Shown piece after piece: positions 34,900 through 46,001 of a stretch of 53,124 nt of DNA (position 1 is the first letter of the stretch; each line of letters starts with the position of its first letter). This stretch comes from an uncultured Ligilactobacillus sp. (lineage in GTDB: Bacteria > Bacillota > Bacilli > Lactobacillales > Lactobacillaceae), in assembly GCA_944326135.1 (NCBI GenBank), contig CALVCU010000018.1, positions 1-53,124 on the forward strand. The letters run 5' to 3'. The position numbers and the translations under genes are program-made. The notes under the pieces were generated by a model that made no database searches, was not told the DNA's origin, and saw only the letters and a program-made list of their open reading frames with translations.

Positions 34900-37800
34900 A
34901 AAAACAGATATTCACAAGATTATGGTTTTAGGTTCTGGCCCTATTATTATTGGTCAGGCAGCTGAATTTGACTACTCGGGTACACAAGCATGTTTATCTC
35001 TTAAAGAAGAAGGATATGAAGTTGTACTTGTTAATTCTAATCCAGCAACTATTATGACTGATGAAGAAATTGCAGATAAGGTATATCTTGAACCTTTAAC
35101 CGTTGAATCAGTCGAAAGAATTATTCGACAAGAATATCCAGATGCATTGCTTCCAACTTTAGGTGGACAAATCGGTCTTAACTTAGCTGTTGAATTAAAT
35201 AAAAAAGGTATTTTAGATGAATTCAATATTGAATTACTTGGAACAAATTTAAAAGCAATTGATGAAGCAGAAGATCGTGAAAAATTTAAAAAATTAATGG
35301 AAGATCTTAACGAACCAATACCACCTTCAAAGACAGTTAATACAGTTGAAGAGGCATTGTCTTTCGCAAAAGAAATTGGTTATCCTGTAATTGTTCGACC
35401 AGCATTTACAATGGGTGGAACTGGTGGAGGTATGTGTGATAATCCAGAACAATTAGAAAAAATTGCAAGTAATGGATTGGATTTATCTCCAGTTTCTCAA
35501 TGTTTGATTGAAAAATCTATTGCTGGATTTAAAGAAATTGAGTTTGAAGTCATGCGTGATAAAAATAATAATGCAATGGTTGTATGTTCAATGGAAAATG
35601 TTGATCCAGTTGGAACACATACAGGAGATTCAATTGTTGTTTCTCCAACTCAGACATTATCTGATCGTGAATATCAAATGTTACGTGATTGTTCACTAAA
35701 ATTAATCAGAGCATTAAAAATCGAAGGCGGATGTAATGTTCAATTAGCATTGAGTCCAAATAGTTATCAATATTATGTAATTGAAGTAAATCCTCGTGTT
35801 TCACGCTCATCTGCACTTGCATCTAAAGCTACTGGTTATCCAATTGCAAAATTAGCTGCTAAGATTGCTGTGGGCTTGACACTTGATGAAATTAAAAATC
35901 CTGTTACAAAAACAACTTTTGCTGAATTTGAACCTGCATTAGATTATGTTGTAACTAAAATTCCTCGCTTCCCATTTGATAAATTTAGAGATGCAAATCG
36001 TAATTTAGGAAGTCAAATGAAAGCAACTGGTGAAGTAATGGCAATTGGACGTAATTTAGAAGAATCAATCCAAAAAGCTGTACGTTCACTAGAAATTGAC
36101 CAAACTGATTTGTTAGATTTCGATGATAGTTCAATCAGCGATGAAGAAGTGGAAAATCATCTTGTCAATATTCAAGATGATCGGATCTTCTATTTAGCTG
36201 AAGCATTTAGAAGAGGTTACTCTATTGAAGAAATTCATGAATTGACTCAAATTGATGGATATTTCCTAAGTATTATTCAGCATATTGTAGAGATTGAGAA
36301 AGATTTATTGAATAATTGCAAAAATGTTGAAAGCTTAAAGGATGCAAAAGAATATGGTTTTAGTGATTATACAATTGCGCGTCTTTGGAAAATGAAAGAA
36401 TCTGAAGTACGAAAATTTAGAATTAAAAACCATATTGTCCCAGTTTACAAAATGGTAGATACATGTGCAGCAGAATTTGAATCACAAACACCATATTTTT
36501 ATAGCACATATGAAGAAGAAAATGAAAGTATTAGAACTTCAAAAAAATCAGTTTTAGTAATAGGATCAGGTCCTATTAGAATCGGGCAAGGTGTTGAATT
36601 TGATTATGCAACCGTACACTGTGTAAAAGCCTTACAAAAAATGGGATATGAAGCATTAGTAATGAACTCTAATCCAGAAACTGTTTCTACGGATTACTCA
36701 ATTTCAGATAAATTATACTTTGAACCTCTAACAATTGAAGATGTATTAAATGTAATTGATTTGGAAAAACCAGAAGGCGTTATTTTACAATTTGGTGGGC
36801 AAACTGCAATTAATTTAGCAGAGAAATTAAGTAATAATGGCGTCAAAGTCTTAGGAACAACTGTAGAAGATTTAAATCGAGCTGAAGACCGTGAATTATT
36901 TGATAAAGCAATTCAAAAATTAGATTTGAAACAACCAGAAGGTAGAACGGCAACGACTAATGATGAAGTTAAGTCAATTGCAAAGGAAATTGGTTATCCT
37001 GTTTTAGTACGTCCAAGTTACGTATTAGGTGGACGAGCAATGGAAATAATTTATTCTGAAAATGAATTAGATACATACTTAAAAGAACATCAAGTAGCTA
37101 ATCAGTCTCATCCAATTTTAGTTGATGCATATTTAACAGGAAAAGAATGTGAAGTTGATGCAATTTGTGATGGAAAAGATATTTTAATCCCTGGAATTAT
37201 GGAACATATTGAACAAGCAGGTATTCATTCTGGTGATTCAATGGCTGTATATCCTCCACAATCACTTTCATTTGAAATTCAACAATCAATTGTTGAAATT
37301 ACAGAAAAACTTTCACTGGAATTAAATTGTATTGGAATGATGAATATCCAATTTATTATTCATAATGATCAAGTTTATGTTTTAGAAGTCAATCCACGTG
37401 CAAGCCGTACTGTTCCATTTTTGAGTAAAATTACAAATATTCCAATGACTCAAGTAGCAACAAAAGTTATGTTGGGTGAATCTCTTAAAGATCAAGGATA
37501 TATTAGTGGATTAGCACCGATTAAAGAGAATGTTTATGTGAAAGCACCTGTATTTTCATTTAATAAGTTGACAGATGTAGATAGTTTACTTGGACCTGAA
37601 ATGAAATCAACTGGTGAAGTAATGGGACAAGATAGAACATTTGAAAAAGCATTGTATAAAGCATTTGAAGCTGCAAATATGAAATTACCACTTAATGGAA
37701 AAGTATTATTTACAATTGATGATCATGATAAAAAAGATGCTTTACTCTTAGCTAAAAGATTTGAAAAAATTGGATATCAAATAATCGCAACTTCAGGTAC

Positions 37801-38068
37801 TGCTAAATACTTTGAAGAAAATAAAATTCATGTTACTAAAGTAAATAAAATTCATGAAGATCATCCAAACTTGATTAATAAAATTCAAAATCAAGATATT
37901 AATTTAGTAATTAATACTATGGGGCATGATATTGAACACAACTCAGATGGATTTATAATTCGCCAAAGTACAATTCAACATAATATTCCATTAGTTACTG
38001 CTTTATCTACGGCAGATGCATTGTTAAAATCAATTGAAAATCGCGCTTTAAGTACAAGTGCATTATAG
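34892..38068 (+). CDS. carB: Carbamoyl-phosphate synthase large subunit
   Basis: The start was set at GTG 34892 (1058 residues) because AAAGGATG ends seven bases upstream; ATG 34883 lies in that site. It has two homologous ATP-grasp halves: N-half [22 protein letters not shown]-half [19 protein letters not shown] near residue 554. Each is followed by Arg-rich ATP-binding elements ([24 protein letters not shown]). A C-terminal MGS-like allosteric domain (about 930-1058, [11 protein letters not shown]) binds effectors such as UMP. It makes carbamoyl phosphate for pyrimidines and possibly arginine. No internal break. Confidence 0.97.
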   Translation: MTKKTDIHKIMVLGSGPIIIGQAAEFDYSGTQACLSLKEEGYEVVLVNSNPATIMTDEEIADKVYLEPLTVESVERIIRQEYPDALLPTLGGQIGLNLAVELNKKGILDEFNIELLGTNLKAIDEAEDREKFKKLMEDLNEPIPPSKTVNTVEEALSFAKEIGYPVIVRPAFTMGGTGGGMCDNPEQLEKIASNGLDLSPVSQCLIEKSIAGFKEIEFEVMRDKNNNAMVVCSMENVDPVGTHTGDSIVVSPTQTLSDREYQMLRDCSLKLIRALKIEGGCNVQLALSPNSYQYYVIEVNPRVSRSSALASKATGYPIAKLAAKIAVGLTLDEIKNPVTKTTFAEFEPALDYVVTKIPRFPFDKFRDANRNLGSQMKATGEVMAIGRNLEESIQKAVRSLEIDQTDLLDFDDSSISDEEVENHLVNIQDDRIFYLAEAFRRGYSIEEIHELTQIDGYFLSIIQHIVEIEKDLLNNCKNVESLKDAKEYGFSDYTIARLWKMKESEVRKFRIKNHIVPVYKMVDTCAAEFESQTPYFYSTYEEENESIRTSKKSVLVIGSGPIRIGQGVEFDYATVHCVKALQKMGYEALVMNSNPETVSTDYSISDKLYFEPLTIEDVLNVIDLEKPEGVILQFGGQTAINLAEKLSNNGVKVLGTTVEDLNRAEDRELFDKAIQKLDLKQPEGRTATTNDEVKSIAKEIGYPVLVRPSYVLGGRAMEIIYSENELDTYLKEHQVANQSHPILVDAYLTGKECEVDAICDGKDILIPGIMEHIEQAGIHSGDSMAVYPPQSLSFEIQQSIVEITEKLSLELNCIGMMNIQFIIHNDQVYVLEVNPRASRTVPFLSKITNIPMTQVATKVMLGESLKDQGYISGLAPIKENVYVKAPVFSFNKLTDVDSLLGPEMKSTGEVMGQDRTFEKALYKAFEAANMKLPLNGKVLFTIDDHDKKDALLLAKRFEKIGYQIIATSGTAKYFEENKIHVTKVNKIHEDHPNLINKIQNQDINLVINTMGHDIEHNSDGFIIRQSTIQHNIPLVTALSTADALLKSIENRALSTSAL

Positions 38069-38099
38069 ATAAAATAATTTTCATCAAGGAGGAATTTTA

Positions 38100-39044
38100 A
38101 TGAATAACCGATTAGCAATTAAAATACCAGGACTTTCAATGAAAAATCCATTGATGCCAGCGAGTGGGACCTTTGGATTTGGCGATGTGGCTTTAGCAGA
38201 AAAATTTGATTTAAATAAGTTAGGGGCATTAGTAATTAAAACTACAACTCTTAATGAAAAAATAGGAAATCCAGATCCAAAAATTGCTGTTTTAGCAAAT
38301 GGAGTTTTAAATTCTGTAGGGTTAAAAAATCCTGGTGTTGATGTTGTGATTAGTGAAAAAATTCCTGCTTTACGTGAGAAATATCCTGATTTACCAATTA
38401 TGGGAAGTATTGGTGGAACAACTATTGATGATTATGTGGAAGTTGCTGATAAATTGGCATCAACAGGTCAACTAGATGCATTAGAATTAAATATTTCTTG
38501 TCCTAATGTCAGACAGGGAGGTATGGCATTTGGTACAAATTCAGAAATTGCTAAGCAAATTACAAAAGCAGTTAAACAAGTAACTGGTCAAATTCCAGTA
38601 TATGTTAAGCTTTCTCCAAATGTTACAGATATAGTAGAAATTGCTAAAGCAGTTGAAAATGGTGGCGCAGATGGAATTTCGATGATTAATACAATTTTAG
38701 GAATGCATATAGATGTTAAAACGCGTAAGCCAGTTATTGGTAATAAAATGGGAGGATTTTCTGGTAGTTCAATTAAACCAATTGCTGTTAGAATGATTTA
38801 CCAAGTTGCACATGCTGTTAATATTCCTATTATTGGAATGGGTGGTGTTGAAACCGTTGATGATGTTATTGAAATGTATTTAGCAGGGGCATCTGCAGTG
38901 GCAGTTGGATCAGCACATTTTAATGATGCTGAGATTATCCCTCATCTTGCTGAAAATTTAATTGCAAGAATGGACGAATTAAATATTGATAGCTTAGAAA
39001 GTTTGAGAAAGCAAGTTAAAAAGGAGTTTAATGATGAAAATTAA
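38100..39044 (+). CDS. pyrD: Dihydroorotate dehydrogenase, class 1B catalytic subunit
   Basis: The 314-residue FMN enzyme oxidises dihydroorotate to orotate. Class 1B features are [19 protein letters not shown] at the N-terminus and the catalytic-base Cys in [18 protein letters not shown] near residue 137. VYVKLSPNV and the FMN loops GFSGSSIKP and GMGGVET follow. In class 1B enzymes a PyrK subunit with FAD and a 2Fe-2S cluster normally passes electrons to NAD, but no pyrK gene is in this operon. AAGGAGG precedes ATG 38100. Confidence 0.94.
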   Translation: MNNRLAIKIPGLSMKNPLMPASGTFGFGDVALAEKFDLNKLGALVIKTTTLNEKIGNPDPKIAVLANGVLNSVGLKNPGVDVVISEKIPALREKYPDLPIMGSIGGTTIDDYVEVADKLASTGQLDALELNISCPNVRQGGMAFGTNSEIAKQITKAVKQVTGQIPVYVKLSPNVTDIVEIAKAVENGGADGISMINTILGMHIDVKTRKPVIGNKMGGFSGSSIKPIAVRMIYQVAHAVNIPIIGMGGVETVDDVIEMYLAGASAVAVGSAHFNDAEIIPHLAENLIARMDELNIDSLESLRKQVKKEFNDEN

Positions 39045-39750
39045 TGAACCAATAATTGCATTAGATTTTCCAAATAAAGAAGATACATTTGCATTTTTAA
39101 ATAAATTTCCTACAGACCAACATTTATTTGTAAAGGTTGGCATGGAATTATTTTTTAGTGAAGGGCAAGATTTAATTCGAAAATTAAAAGATAGAGGATA
39201 TTCTATCTTTTTAGATTTAAAATGCCATGATATTCCTCATACAGTAGAAAAAGCAATGACAGTCATTGGCAAACTTGATGTTGATTTAACAACAATACAT
39301 GCGGCTGGTGGGTCAGAAATGATGAAAGCTGCAAAAGAAGGGATTTTAAATGGATGTAGCTCTAATAACCCTACAAAAATTTTAGCAGTGACACAATTAA
39401 CTTCAATTACACCTAAGATGTTAAAGAATGAACAATTAGTTGATGTTCCATTAGAAAAGAGTGTAATAAATTATGCAAAATTAGCACAAAATAATGGTAT
39501 TGATGGTGTTGTTTGTTCTGGAAATGAAGCAAATTTAATTTATAAAAATTGTGGAGAGGAATTTTTAAAAATAACTCCTGGAATTCGTTTGCTTGGAGAA
39601 GATGTAGGTGATCAAAAACGCGTTATGACACCACAGAAAGCAGCTGAACAACATTCAAATGGATTGGTTGTTGGGCGGTCAATTACTCAAGCTTCAAATG
39701 TGATTGAAGCTTATAAAACAGTAAAGAAACAATGGTTGGAGGGAAAATAA
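39034..39750 (+). CDS. pyrF: Orotidine-5'-phosphate decarboxylase
   Basis: The 238-residue TIM-barrel enzyme makes UMP. It has [10 protein letters not shown], the catalytic [10 protein letters not shown] near residue 61, TIHAAGG, TPGIRL and GRSITQA (phosphate). Two adjacent ATGs occur (39031 and 39034); the second has the better seven-base spacing from AAGGAG. Overlaps the end of pyrD and shares one base with pyrE. Confidence 0.96.
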   Translation: MKINEPIIALDFPNKEDTFAFLNKFPTDQHLFVKVGMELFFSEGQDLIRKLKDRGYSIFLDLKCHDIPHTVEKAMTVIGKLDVDLTTIHAAGGSEMMKAAKEGILNGCSSNNPTKILAVTQLTSITPKMLKNEQLVDVPLEKSVINYAKLAQNNGIDGVVCSGNEANLIYKNCGEEFLKITPGIRLLGEDVGDQKRVMTPQKAAEQHSNGLVVGRSITQASNVIEAYKTVKKQWLEGK

Positions 39751-40370
39751 TGAAAAAAATTGCAAAAGATTTATTAAAAATAGAAGCTGTAAAATTATCG
39801 CCTGAAAATCCATTTACTTGGGCAAGTGGAATTAAAAGTCCAATATATTGTGATAACCGATTAACTATTAGTTATCCAGAAATTAGAAAACAAATTGCAG
39901 ATGGTTTAGCAAAAAAAATTATTGAAAAATTTCCAGATGTAGAGGTTATTGGTGGAGTTGCAACCGCTGGAATACCACATGCTACATTGGTTGCTGAAAA
40001 GTTAGGTCTACCATTGATTTATGTTCGTTCTAAGCCAAAAGATCATGGTCGAGGAAAACAAATTGAAGGTGTATTAAAACCTGGAGCAAAAACTGTTTTA
40101 ATAGATGATTTGCTTTCTACTGGAGGTAGTGTATTAAAAGCAGTTGATGCTGCAAAAGGTGAGGGAGCAGATGTTATTGGTGTAGGAGCTATTTTTAGTT
40201 ATGAATTACCTGCTGTATATCAAAACTTTGAAAAGAAGAATTTAGAATTCTTAACATTAACTAATTATTCAGAATTAATAGATCAGGCACTAGATATGAA
40301 TTATATTACAGATTCTCAAGTAGAGATATTAAAAAAATGGCGTGAAGAACCTGAAGATTGGATTAATTAA
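39750..40370 (+). CDS. pyrE: Orotate phosphoribosyltransferase
   Basis: The 206-residue type I PRTase joins orotate to PRPP. It has FTWASGIKSPIYCDNR near residue 17, GVATAGIPHA, and the PRPP loop TVLIDDLLSTGGS near 115. ATG 39750 shares its A with the pyrF stop, and GGAGGG lies six bases upstream. Last gene of the operon; no clear terminator follows before the next promoter. Confidence 0.96.
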   Translation: MKKIAKDLLKIEAVKLSPENPFTWASGIKSPIYCDNRLTISYPEIRKQIADGLAKKIIEKFPDVEVIGGVATAGIPHATLVAEKLGLPLIYVRSKPKDHGRGKQIEGVLKPGAKTVLIDDLLSTGGSVLKAVDAAKGEGADVIGVGAIFSYELPAVYQNFEKKNLEFLTLTNYSELIDQALDMNYITDSQVEILKKWREEPEDWIN

Positions 40371-40382
40371 ATTTTTCTAAAC

Positions 40383-40411
40383 TTTACCATTGTTTGACAT
40401 ATTGCTATAAT
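40383..40411 (+). promoter_or_regulatory. Promoter of the LCP gene
   Basis: TTTACC (40383-40388), 17 bases and a perfect TATAAT (40406-40411). A TTGACA at 40393 is too close to this -10 to be its partner. Confidence 0.65.
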
Positions 40412-40446
40412 TATTTTGTTTGAGTTTAATTTATGGAGGTTCGAAT

Positions 40447-41391
40447 ATGACTGAACACGGTGATTTGCACCACCATCATCATCGCCATCGTCATCACCAT
40501 AAAGGTAAAAAGATGGGTTGGGGTAAAAAAATAGCTATAGTAATTGGTGTATTTTTATTAATTGATGCATTAGCGATTGCAAAGATGTACTATGATGCAA
40601 AAAATTCAATAGGAAATACATATCAAAGTGTCAAGAATGAACAGACTACAAAGTTAGATGGTAAACATCCATTTTCGATTTTGATATTAGGTTCTGATAC
40701 AGGAGAATTCGGTAGAACATATCGTGGTCGTTCAGATACTATTATGGTTGCAGCAGTAAATAATAAAAAGACAACGTTGGTAAGTATTCCACGTGATACT
40801 AAAGTATCAATCGCAGGTCATGGAGATAATAATAAAATTAATGCGGCTTATTCATATGATGGTGTTAGTGGAGCCATTAATACGGTTGAGGATTATTTAA
40901 AAATTCCGATTAATTATTATATTGAAATCAATATGAAGGGATTAAAAGAATTATCTTCAGCAATTGGTCCTGTAAAAGTGGATAATGATTTAGATTTTAC
41001 TAGTGATGGAATTCATTTTGAAAAAGGTGAAATTACTATTGATAGTAATAATATTTTAGCATATACTCGAATGCGTCATGAAGATCCACGAGGAGATTAT
41101 GGACGCCAATTAAGACAGCGGCAAGTAGTTACAGCAATGTTACAGAAATTGGCTTCTGTTAATAGCATTCTTAAATATAAGAGCATTTTAAATGTTCTCT
41201 CAGCTAATATGAAAACTAATTTATCATTTGAGGATATGCAAAAAATCTTTATTAATTATCGTGGAGGAAAGAATATAACTCAACTTCAATTGCAAGGTCA
41301 AACGCAAGAAATTGATGGAGTTGATTATGAAGTAGTCCCAGAAAGTAATTTAACAAAAATTCAACAAGCACTTAAAAAAACGTTGAAATAA
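40447..41391 (+). CDS. LCP-family (LytR-CpsA-Psr) wall-polymer ligase with His-rich N-terminus
   Basis: The start at ATG 40447 (314 residues) follows GGAGG by seven bases. The cytoplasmic N-terminus is strikingly rich in His (TEHGDLHHHHHRHRHHHKGKK). Next come a membrane helix (about 30-48, IAIVIGVFLLIDALAIAKMY) and the LCP domain with ILILGSDTGEFGRTYRGRSDTIMV, LVSIPRDTKV and TRMRHEDPRGDYGRQLRQRQV. LCP enzymes transfer wall teichoic acid or polysaccharide from lipid carrier to peptidoglycan. It stands alone, with its own promoter and a following terminator. Confidence 0.93.
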   Translation: MTEHGDLHHHHHRHRHHHKGKKMGWGKKIAIVIGVFLLIDALAIAKMYYDAKNSIGNTYQSVKNEQTTKLDGKHPFSILILGSDTGEFGRTYRGRSDTIMVAAVNNKKTTLVSIPRDTKVSIAGHGDNNKINAAYSYDGVSGAINTVEDYLKIPINYYIEINMKGLKELSSAIGPVKVDNDLDFTSDGIHFEKGEITIDSNNILAYTRMRHEDPRGDYGRQLRQRQVVTAMLQKLASVNSILKYKSILNVLSANMKTNLSFEDMQKIFINYRGGKNITQLQLQGQTQEIDGVDYEVVPESNLTKIQQALKKTLK

Positions 41392-41436
41392 ATAGGGGAA
41401 ACTTAGCTTTATGCTAAGATCTTCTATTTTTTTGTT
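41391..41436 (+). terminator. Terminator after the LCP gene
   Basis: TAGGGGAAACTTAGC pairs imperfectly with GCTAAGATCTTCTA around TTTAT and is followed by TTTTTTTG. Confidence 0.75.
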
Positions 41437-41556
41437 TTATTAATTAAAATTTTTAGAATTATATATGTATTTATAACTGTCAGTATGTTATAAAAGAATA
41501 TGTATGCAAATACGTCCGGTATAAAAGTTAATAAACTTATTGAAAGGAATTCGAAT

Positions 41557-42522
41557 ATGAAGAATACAAAAGGAAGTTTTTTACCTTCTAAAGCCCTTGA
41601 TTATTTTTTGCAACTTACAGAAACAATGAATTATACGCAAGCTGCTCAAATCTTAGGGATTTCCCAACCAGCACTTACACAACAAATAAAAAAGTTAGAG
41701 CATAGTGTAGGTGCACCATTATTTTATAATGTAGGGAAAAAGTTACATTTATCTGATGCAGGATATACTTTGCTTGATGCAACGCATCAAATTTATGAGA
41801 CTGTAAGTAGCGCTACAGATCAAATTCAACGTTCAACTGAAATGAACCAGGGATCTATTGACATAGGAGTGCTTTCATCAATTGAAAATGACGTTTTCAC
41901 TGATTTTGCAGTTAAATATTATCAAAAACATTCAGAGGTTAATATTTCATTTCATGTTTTAACGAGAAAAGAACTTTGGCAAAAATTAGAAGATAATCGA
42001 ATTGATTTAGGAATAATGTATTTACCTGATTCAAGTATTAAGAATTGGAAGCCATATGAAAGTAAGAAAATTATAAGTGATGAGTTAAAATATCTACATC
42101 ATAATGATAATTTAAAAAAATCAGTTAAAATTTCACTAAAGAAAACACTTAAAGATGACTGGGTTACATACCCTAAAGATTATTACTTGAGTAATATAAT
42201 AAATGAATTTTATAAGAAACAAATGATAGATTCTCCTAATGAAGTTGCTCATTTTACTAAATCGGATTCGATTTACCGATTTGCAAGTGAAGTAGGTGTA
42301 AGTACTGCTTTACCTGCTTCATATGTTCAAGCAAATAATAATGGCATTAAAAAAATGCATACAGCTTCATTTGATCCCAAAATTCAATTTGAACTTTCAT
42401 TTGTATATCGAAAAGGAAAAGAAAAAATTCCACGTATCGAAAATTTATTAAATGAATTTGATAACTATTTAGCAAAAAAAGATTACGTTTCACGCTTGAC
42501 AGAGCTTAGTGAAAAGGCATAA
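41557..42522 (+). CDS. LysR-family transcriptional regulator
   Basis: The start was set at ATG 41557 (321 residues), after GAAAGGAA. It has an N-terminal winged helix-turn-helix (ALDYFLQLTETMNYTQAAQILGISQPALTQQIKKLEHSVG) and a C-terminal effector-binding domain of two alpha/beta lobes (GSIDIGVLSS, DLGIMYLPDS). The effector and targets are not known; no divergent gene, the usual LysR target, lies beside it. It is followed after 38 bases by ppaC, possibly co-transcribed. Confidence 0.92.
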   Translation: MKNTKGSFLPSKALDYFLQLTETMNYTQAAQILGISQPALTQQIKKLEHSVGAPLFYNVGKKLHLSDAGYTLLDATHQIYETVSSATDQIQRSTEMNQGSIDIGVLSSIENDVFTDFAVKYYQKHSEVNISFHVLTRKELWQKLEDNRIDLGIMYLPDSSIKNWKPYESKKIISDELKYLHHNDNLKKSVKISLKKTLKDDWVTYPKDYYLSNIINEFYKKQMIDSPNEVAHFTKSDSIYRFASEVGVSTALPASYVQANNNGIKKMHTASFDPKIQFELSFVYRKGKEKIPRIENLLNEFDNYLAKKDYVSRLTELSEKA

Positions 42523-42560
42523 TCTTTTAATTAGATAAATTTTATAAAGGAGAGTTATTA

Positions 42561-43487
42561 ATGAAAGAATTAATCTTTGGTCATAAAAATCCTGATACAG
42601 ATGCAATTGTTGCAGCAAAAGAATATTCATATTTACAAAATAAATTAGGTGCTGATACAGAAGCAGTTGCGTTGGGTGAACCTAATGAAGAAACAAAGTT
42701 TGTTTTAGATTACTTTAATGAACCTTCTCCTCGTGTTATTAAAACAGCATCAAATGAGGTAGAAGCTGTTATGTTAGTTGATCATAACGAAAAACAACAA
42801 AGTGTTGATGATATTGATAAGGTTCAAGTTACACACGTTGTTGATCACCATAGAATTGCAAACTTTGAAACAGCAGCACCTTTATACTATCATGCAGAAC
42901 CACTTGGATGCAGTAGTACAATTATTTTAAAAGAATATAAAGAACACAATATTGATGTTCCTAAAAATATTGCAGGGATGATGTTGTCAGCAATTATTTC
43001 AGATACTTTATTATTAAAGTCACCAACAACTACAGATGAAGACCGTGCTGCAGTTAAAGAATTAGCAGAAATTGCTGACGTTGATTATGAAAAATATGGA
43101 TTAGAAATGTTAAAAGCTGGAACTAACTTATCTAGCAAATCTGATGATGTATTAATTTCACAAGATGCAAAATCATTTGATATGAATGGAACAACTGTAC
43201 GTGTAGATCAAATTAATACAGTTGATTTGAAGGAAGTTTTCGATCGTGAAGATGGATTACGTGCAGCGATTGAAAAGCAAAACAAAGAAAATGGTTATGA
43301 TCTATTCATTTTAATGGTTACAAATATTCTTAATTCTGATACTCGTTTATTGGTAATTGGTGAACCACAAGATGTTGTTGAAGATGCATTTGGTAAAAAA
43401 CTTGAAGATAACAAAATGGACTTACCAGGTGTTGTTTCAAGAAAGAAACAAATTGTGCCTCCATTAGAAGAAGCATTTAAGAAGTAA
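42561..43487 (+). CDS. ppaC: Manganese-dependent inorganic pyrophosphatase (family II)
   Basis: The 308-residue DHH-family enzyme hydrolyses pyrophosphate. It has [13 protein letters not shown] (first metal His/Asp), [16 protein letters not shown] (DHH motif near residue 97), and C-terminal [17 protein letters not shown] (Arg/Lys substrate loop). AAGGAG precedes ATG 42561. Codon use looks biased as in a well-expressed gene. Confidence 0.96.
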   Translation: MKELIFGHKNPDTDAIVAAKEYSYLQNKLGADTEAVALGEPNEETKFVLDYFNEPSPRVIKTASNEVEAVMLVDHNEKQQSVDDIDKVQVTHVVDHHRIANFETAAPLYYHAEPLGCSSTIILKEYKEHNIDVPKNIAGMMLSAIISDTLLLKSPTTTDEDRAAVKELAEIADVDYEKYGLEMLKAGTNLSSKSDDVLISQDAKSFDMNGTTVRVDQINTVDLKEVFDREDGLRAAIEKQNKENGYDLFILMVTNILNSDTRLLVIGEPQDVVEDAFGKKLEDNKMDLPGVVSRKKQIVPPLEEAFKK

Positions 43488-43498
43488 TTTATTTATTT

Positions 43499-43534
43499 TA
43501 AGCACTGACGTTGTCAGTGCTTATTTATTTTTTG
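43499..43534 (+). terminator. Terminator after ppaC
   Basis: TAAGCACTGAC pairs with GTCAGTGCTTA around GTT, followed by a T-rich tail (TTTATTTTTTG). Confidence 0.88.
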
Positions 43535-43602
43535 TTTTTCTTTGACATTCATTATATTATTTATGATAAGTCTAATGTATATAATATTTTGAAGGTGAAG
43601 AT

Positions 43603-44526
43603 ATGTTATTAGCAATTTTACTTATTTCAATATTAACAATTTATTGTTTTAATACTGCTTTTTATGCAAAGCCAAATAGAATTGATGATATACATGATGT
43701 GCCAAATACTAATCAGTATAAACCTTATTATAATGAGATGATTAGTTTAATTGATAAATTAAATCAAGAGCCGTTTGAAGCAGTTTCTACTGTATCAGTA
43801 GATGGATTAACATTGCGAGGAAGATTATATATGAGAGATGAAAACGCTCCAATAGAAATTGCTTTTAATGGATATCGAACAACTGGGGTACATGATGCAG
43901 GTGGAATTTTTCAATTAGCACGAAAAGCAGGTCATAATATATTGATAGTAGATCAACGTGCAACTGGAAAAAGTGATGGGACTGTGATTTCATTTGGAAT
44001 AAAAGAAAGATTTGATGTTTTATCATGGGTAAATTATATAAATCAACGCTTTGGAACTAAAATGAAAATTATATTGATTGGCGGTTCATTAGGGGGTGCA
44101 ACAGTACTAATGGCTTCTAATTTGGACTTGCCAAGTAACGTAGTAGCTATAATTGCAGATAGTGCCTATACTTCACCTAAAGAGATAATAATAAAGGTTA
44201 TTAAATCAATGTACTTGCCAGCAAACTTTATCTATACTTTTGTAAAATTTGCAGCTAAACTTTTAGGACATTTTAATCTTGAAGAAGCAACAGCATCTGA
44301 TTCAGTTATGCATACGAATAAGCCAATATTGTTTATCCATGGAGGTAGTGATCATTATGTTCCATGTGAGATGGCAAAAGAAAATTTTCAAAAATGTAAT
44401 TCAAAGAATAAACAATTATTGATAATTCCTGATGCTCCTCATGATATAAGTTTATTAACTGATTGGAATACATATCAAAATACAGTTTTTAATTTTTATA
44501 AACAACTTGGTATTATGGTTAAATAA
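43603..44526 (+). CDS. Membrane-anchored alpha/beta hydrolase
   Basis: The 307-residue serine hydrolase has an N-terminal hydrophobic anchor (about 2-20, LLAILLISILTIYCF). It carries DQRATGKSDG, the nucleophile elbow IGGSLGGAT near residue 165, FIHGGSDHYVPCE (acid) and DAPHDISL (His). It resembles BAAT/esterase-type hydrolases of Firmicutes; the substrate is unknown. GAAGGTGAAG precedes ATG 43603. Bases 44527-44625 between this and the next gene hold no clear terminator. Confidence 0.88.
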   Translation: MLLAILLISILTIYCFNTAFYAKPNRIDDIHDVPNTNQYKPYYNEMISLIDKLNQEPFEAVSTVSVDGLTLRGRLYMRDENAPIEIAFNGYRTTGVHDAGGIFQLARKAGHNILIVDQRATGKSDGTVISFGIKERFDVLSWVNYINQRFGTKMKIILIGGSLGGATVLMASNLDLPSNVVAIIADSAYTSPKEIIIKVIKSMYLPANFIYTFVKFAAKLLGHFNLEEATASDSVMHTNKPILFIHGGSDHYVPCEMAKENFQKCNSKNKQLLIIPDAPHDISLLTDWNTYQNTVFNFYKQLGIMVK

Positions 44527-44625
44527 TTATATTGAGTAAAAAATAATTTAAATAATGATACTTTTTATTTTGCCAATATAGTATAATTAAAATCAGAAAT
44601 TTATAATTGAGGGGATTTTCATAAA

Positions 44626-45393
44626 GTGAAAGTTATTACTTCTGTCAATAATTCACAGGTTAAAGCGTGGACGAAACTAAATACCAAAAAGGGCCGATTA
44701 AAGCAAGGAAAATATTTATTAGATGGCTGGCATTTAGTTAAAGAGGCAATTCGAACAAATGCTTCAATTGAAACAATTATGGTTGATCCTAATTTTAAAC
44801 ATATGCAAGAGATAACAGTTCCAGAGGGCACTGATATGATTCAAATAACTGATAATGTAGTTAAGCATTTAAGTGACACAAAGCATCCTCAAGGAATTTT
44901 TGCGGTGGTTCGTATTGAAATGCAGCAGGATGTTCAACCTGAAAATGCTACTGGAGCATGGTTATTTATGGATAATGTTCAGGATCCTGGAAACATTGGA
45001 ACAATGGTTAGAACTGCAGATGCTGCCGGATTTACTGGTATTGTTTTTGGGAATGGAACAACTGATATATATAATTCAAAGATTGTACGTTCAATGCAGG
45101 GAAGTCAATTTCATTTAAAAATGGTTTCAGCTCCATTAGATCCATGGATTGATGCATTTAAAGAACAAAAAAAACCAGTATTTGGAACAGAACTAAATCC
45201 TAAAGCTCGTCCATATAATGAAGTAGGAAAACATTCTGATTTTGCGTTAATCATGGGAAATGAAGGCAACGGAATGCAAAAAGATTTACTTTCAAAGACA
45301 TCATTGAATTTATATATTCCAATTGTTGGTAAGGCAGAATCATTAAATGTTGCAGTAGCAGCTGGAATTTTAATGTTCCAATTAAAAAATTAA
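44626..45393 (+). CDS. TrmH-family RNA 2'-O-methyltransferase (RlmB-like)
   Basis: The 255-residue SpoU enzyme has an N-terminal substrate-binding domain (about 1-95, VKAWTKLNTKKGRLKQGKYLLDG). The knotted catalytic domain has DNVQDPGNIGTMVRTADAAG near residue 118, IMGNEGNGM near 210 and IPIVGKAESLNVAVAAGI near 228. It methylates a ribose in rRNA, most likely 23S. The start is GTG 44626 behind GAGGGG. In lactobacilli this gene often precedes pheS, as it does here within 2 kb. Confidence 0.92.
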   Translation: MKVITSVNNSQVKAWTKLNTKKGRLKQGKYLLDGWHLVKEAIRTNASIETIMVDPNFKHMQEITVPEGTDMIQITDNVVKHLSDTKHPQGIFAVVRIEMQQDVQPENATGAWLFMDNVQDPGNIGTMVRTADAAGFTGIVFGNGTTDIYNSKIVRSMQGSQFHLKMVSAPLDPWIDAFKEQKKPVFGTELNPKARPYNEVGKHSDFALIMGNEGNGMQKDLLSKTSLNLYIPIVGKAESLNVAVAAGILMFQLKN

Positions 45394-45490
45394 TTTAATT
45401 ATTTTTTATGATAGAATTACTTGATTTTTGATGTAAAGCTCTATATTATAAACGCTAGAAAGAAATTTAATAAAAGACAGTGAGGCTTAT

Positions 45491-45979
45491 ATGAAAGAAA
45501 ATGAATGGCGTAATGATTGTGAATACATGAGTTATGTGGGAAATTTACTATTAAAGCCAGAAGTTCAAAAGTTGTCTGAATATCAGCAGCATCATTATGA
45601 AAGCAGATTAGATCATGTAATTAATGTATCCTATACTTCATATAAGATTGCTAAAAAATTACATCTTGATGCACGTGCAGTTGCAAGAGCTGGACTTTTG
45701 CATGATCTGTTTTATTATGACTGGCGAGATACAAAGTTTGATTTAGGAACTCATGCATGGATTCATCCAAGAGTTGCTGTAAGAAATGCAGAGAAGATAA
45801 CGACTTTGAGCCCTAAAGAAAAAGACATCATTATCAAGCATATGTGGGGAGCAACAATTGTTCCTCCTAAATATCCAGAGGGTTATATCGTAACAGTAGT
45901 TGATAAAATTTCGGCGGTTGAAGAGTATAGTCATCATCTGCTTGATCGGGCAGAAAAAGTAATGCATGTTCATGAATAA
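45491..45979 (+). CDS. HD-domain phosphohydrolase
   Basis: The 162-residue protein shows the HD metal motif: His in RLDHVINVSY, the His-Asp pair in AGLLHDLFYYDW near residue 77, and a later conserved Asp in TVVDKISAVEEY near 137. It likely hydrolyses a nucleotide or similar phosphate ester; the substrate is unknown. It starts at ATG 45491, just after TGAGGC. Confidence 0.88.
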   Translation: MKENEWRNDCEYMSYVGNLLLKPEVQKLSEYQQHHYESRLDHVINVSYTSYKIAKKLHLDARAVARAGLLHDLFYYDWRDTKFDLGTHAWIHPRVAVRNAEKITTLSPKEKDIIIKHMWGATIVPPKYPEGYIVTVVDKISAVEEYSHHLLDRAEKVMHVHE

Positions 45980-46001
45980 AATAATTTAATTATCTTAATT
46001 T

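Noticed and set aside
40393-40411. TTGACA followed by TATAAT as a consensus promoter
   Set aside because: Only seven bases separate the two boxes; the -10 is better paired with TTTACC at 40383.
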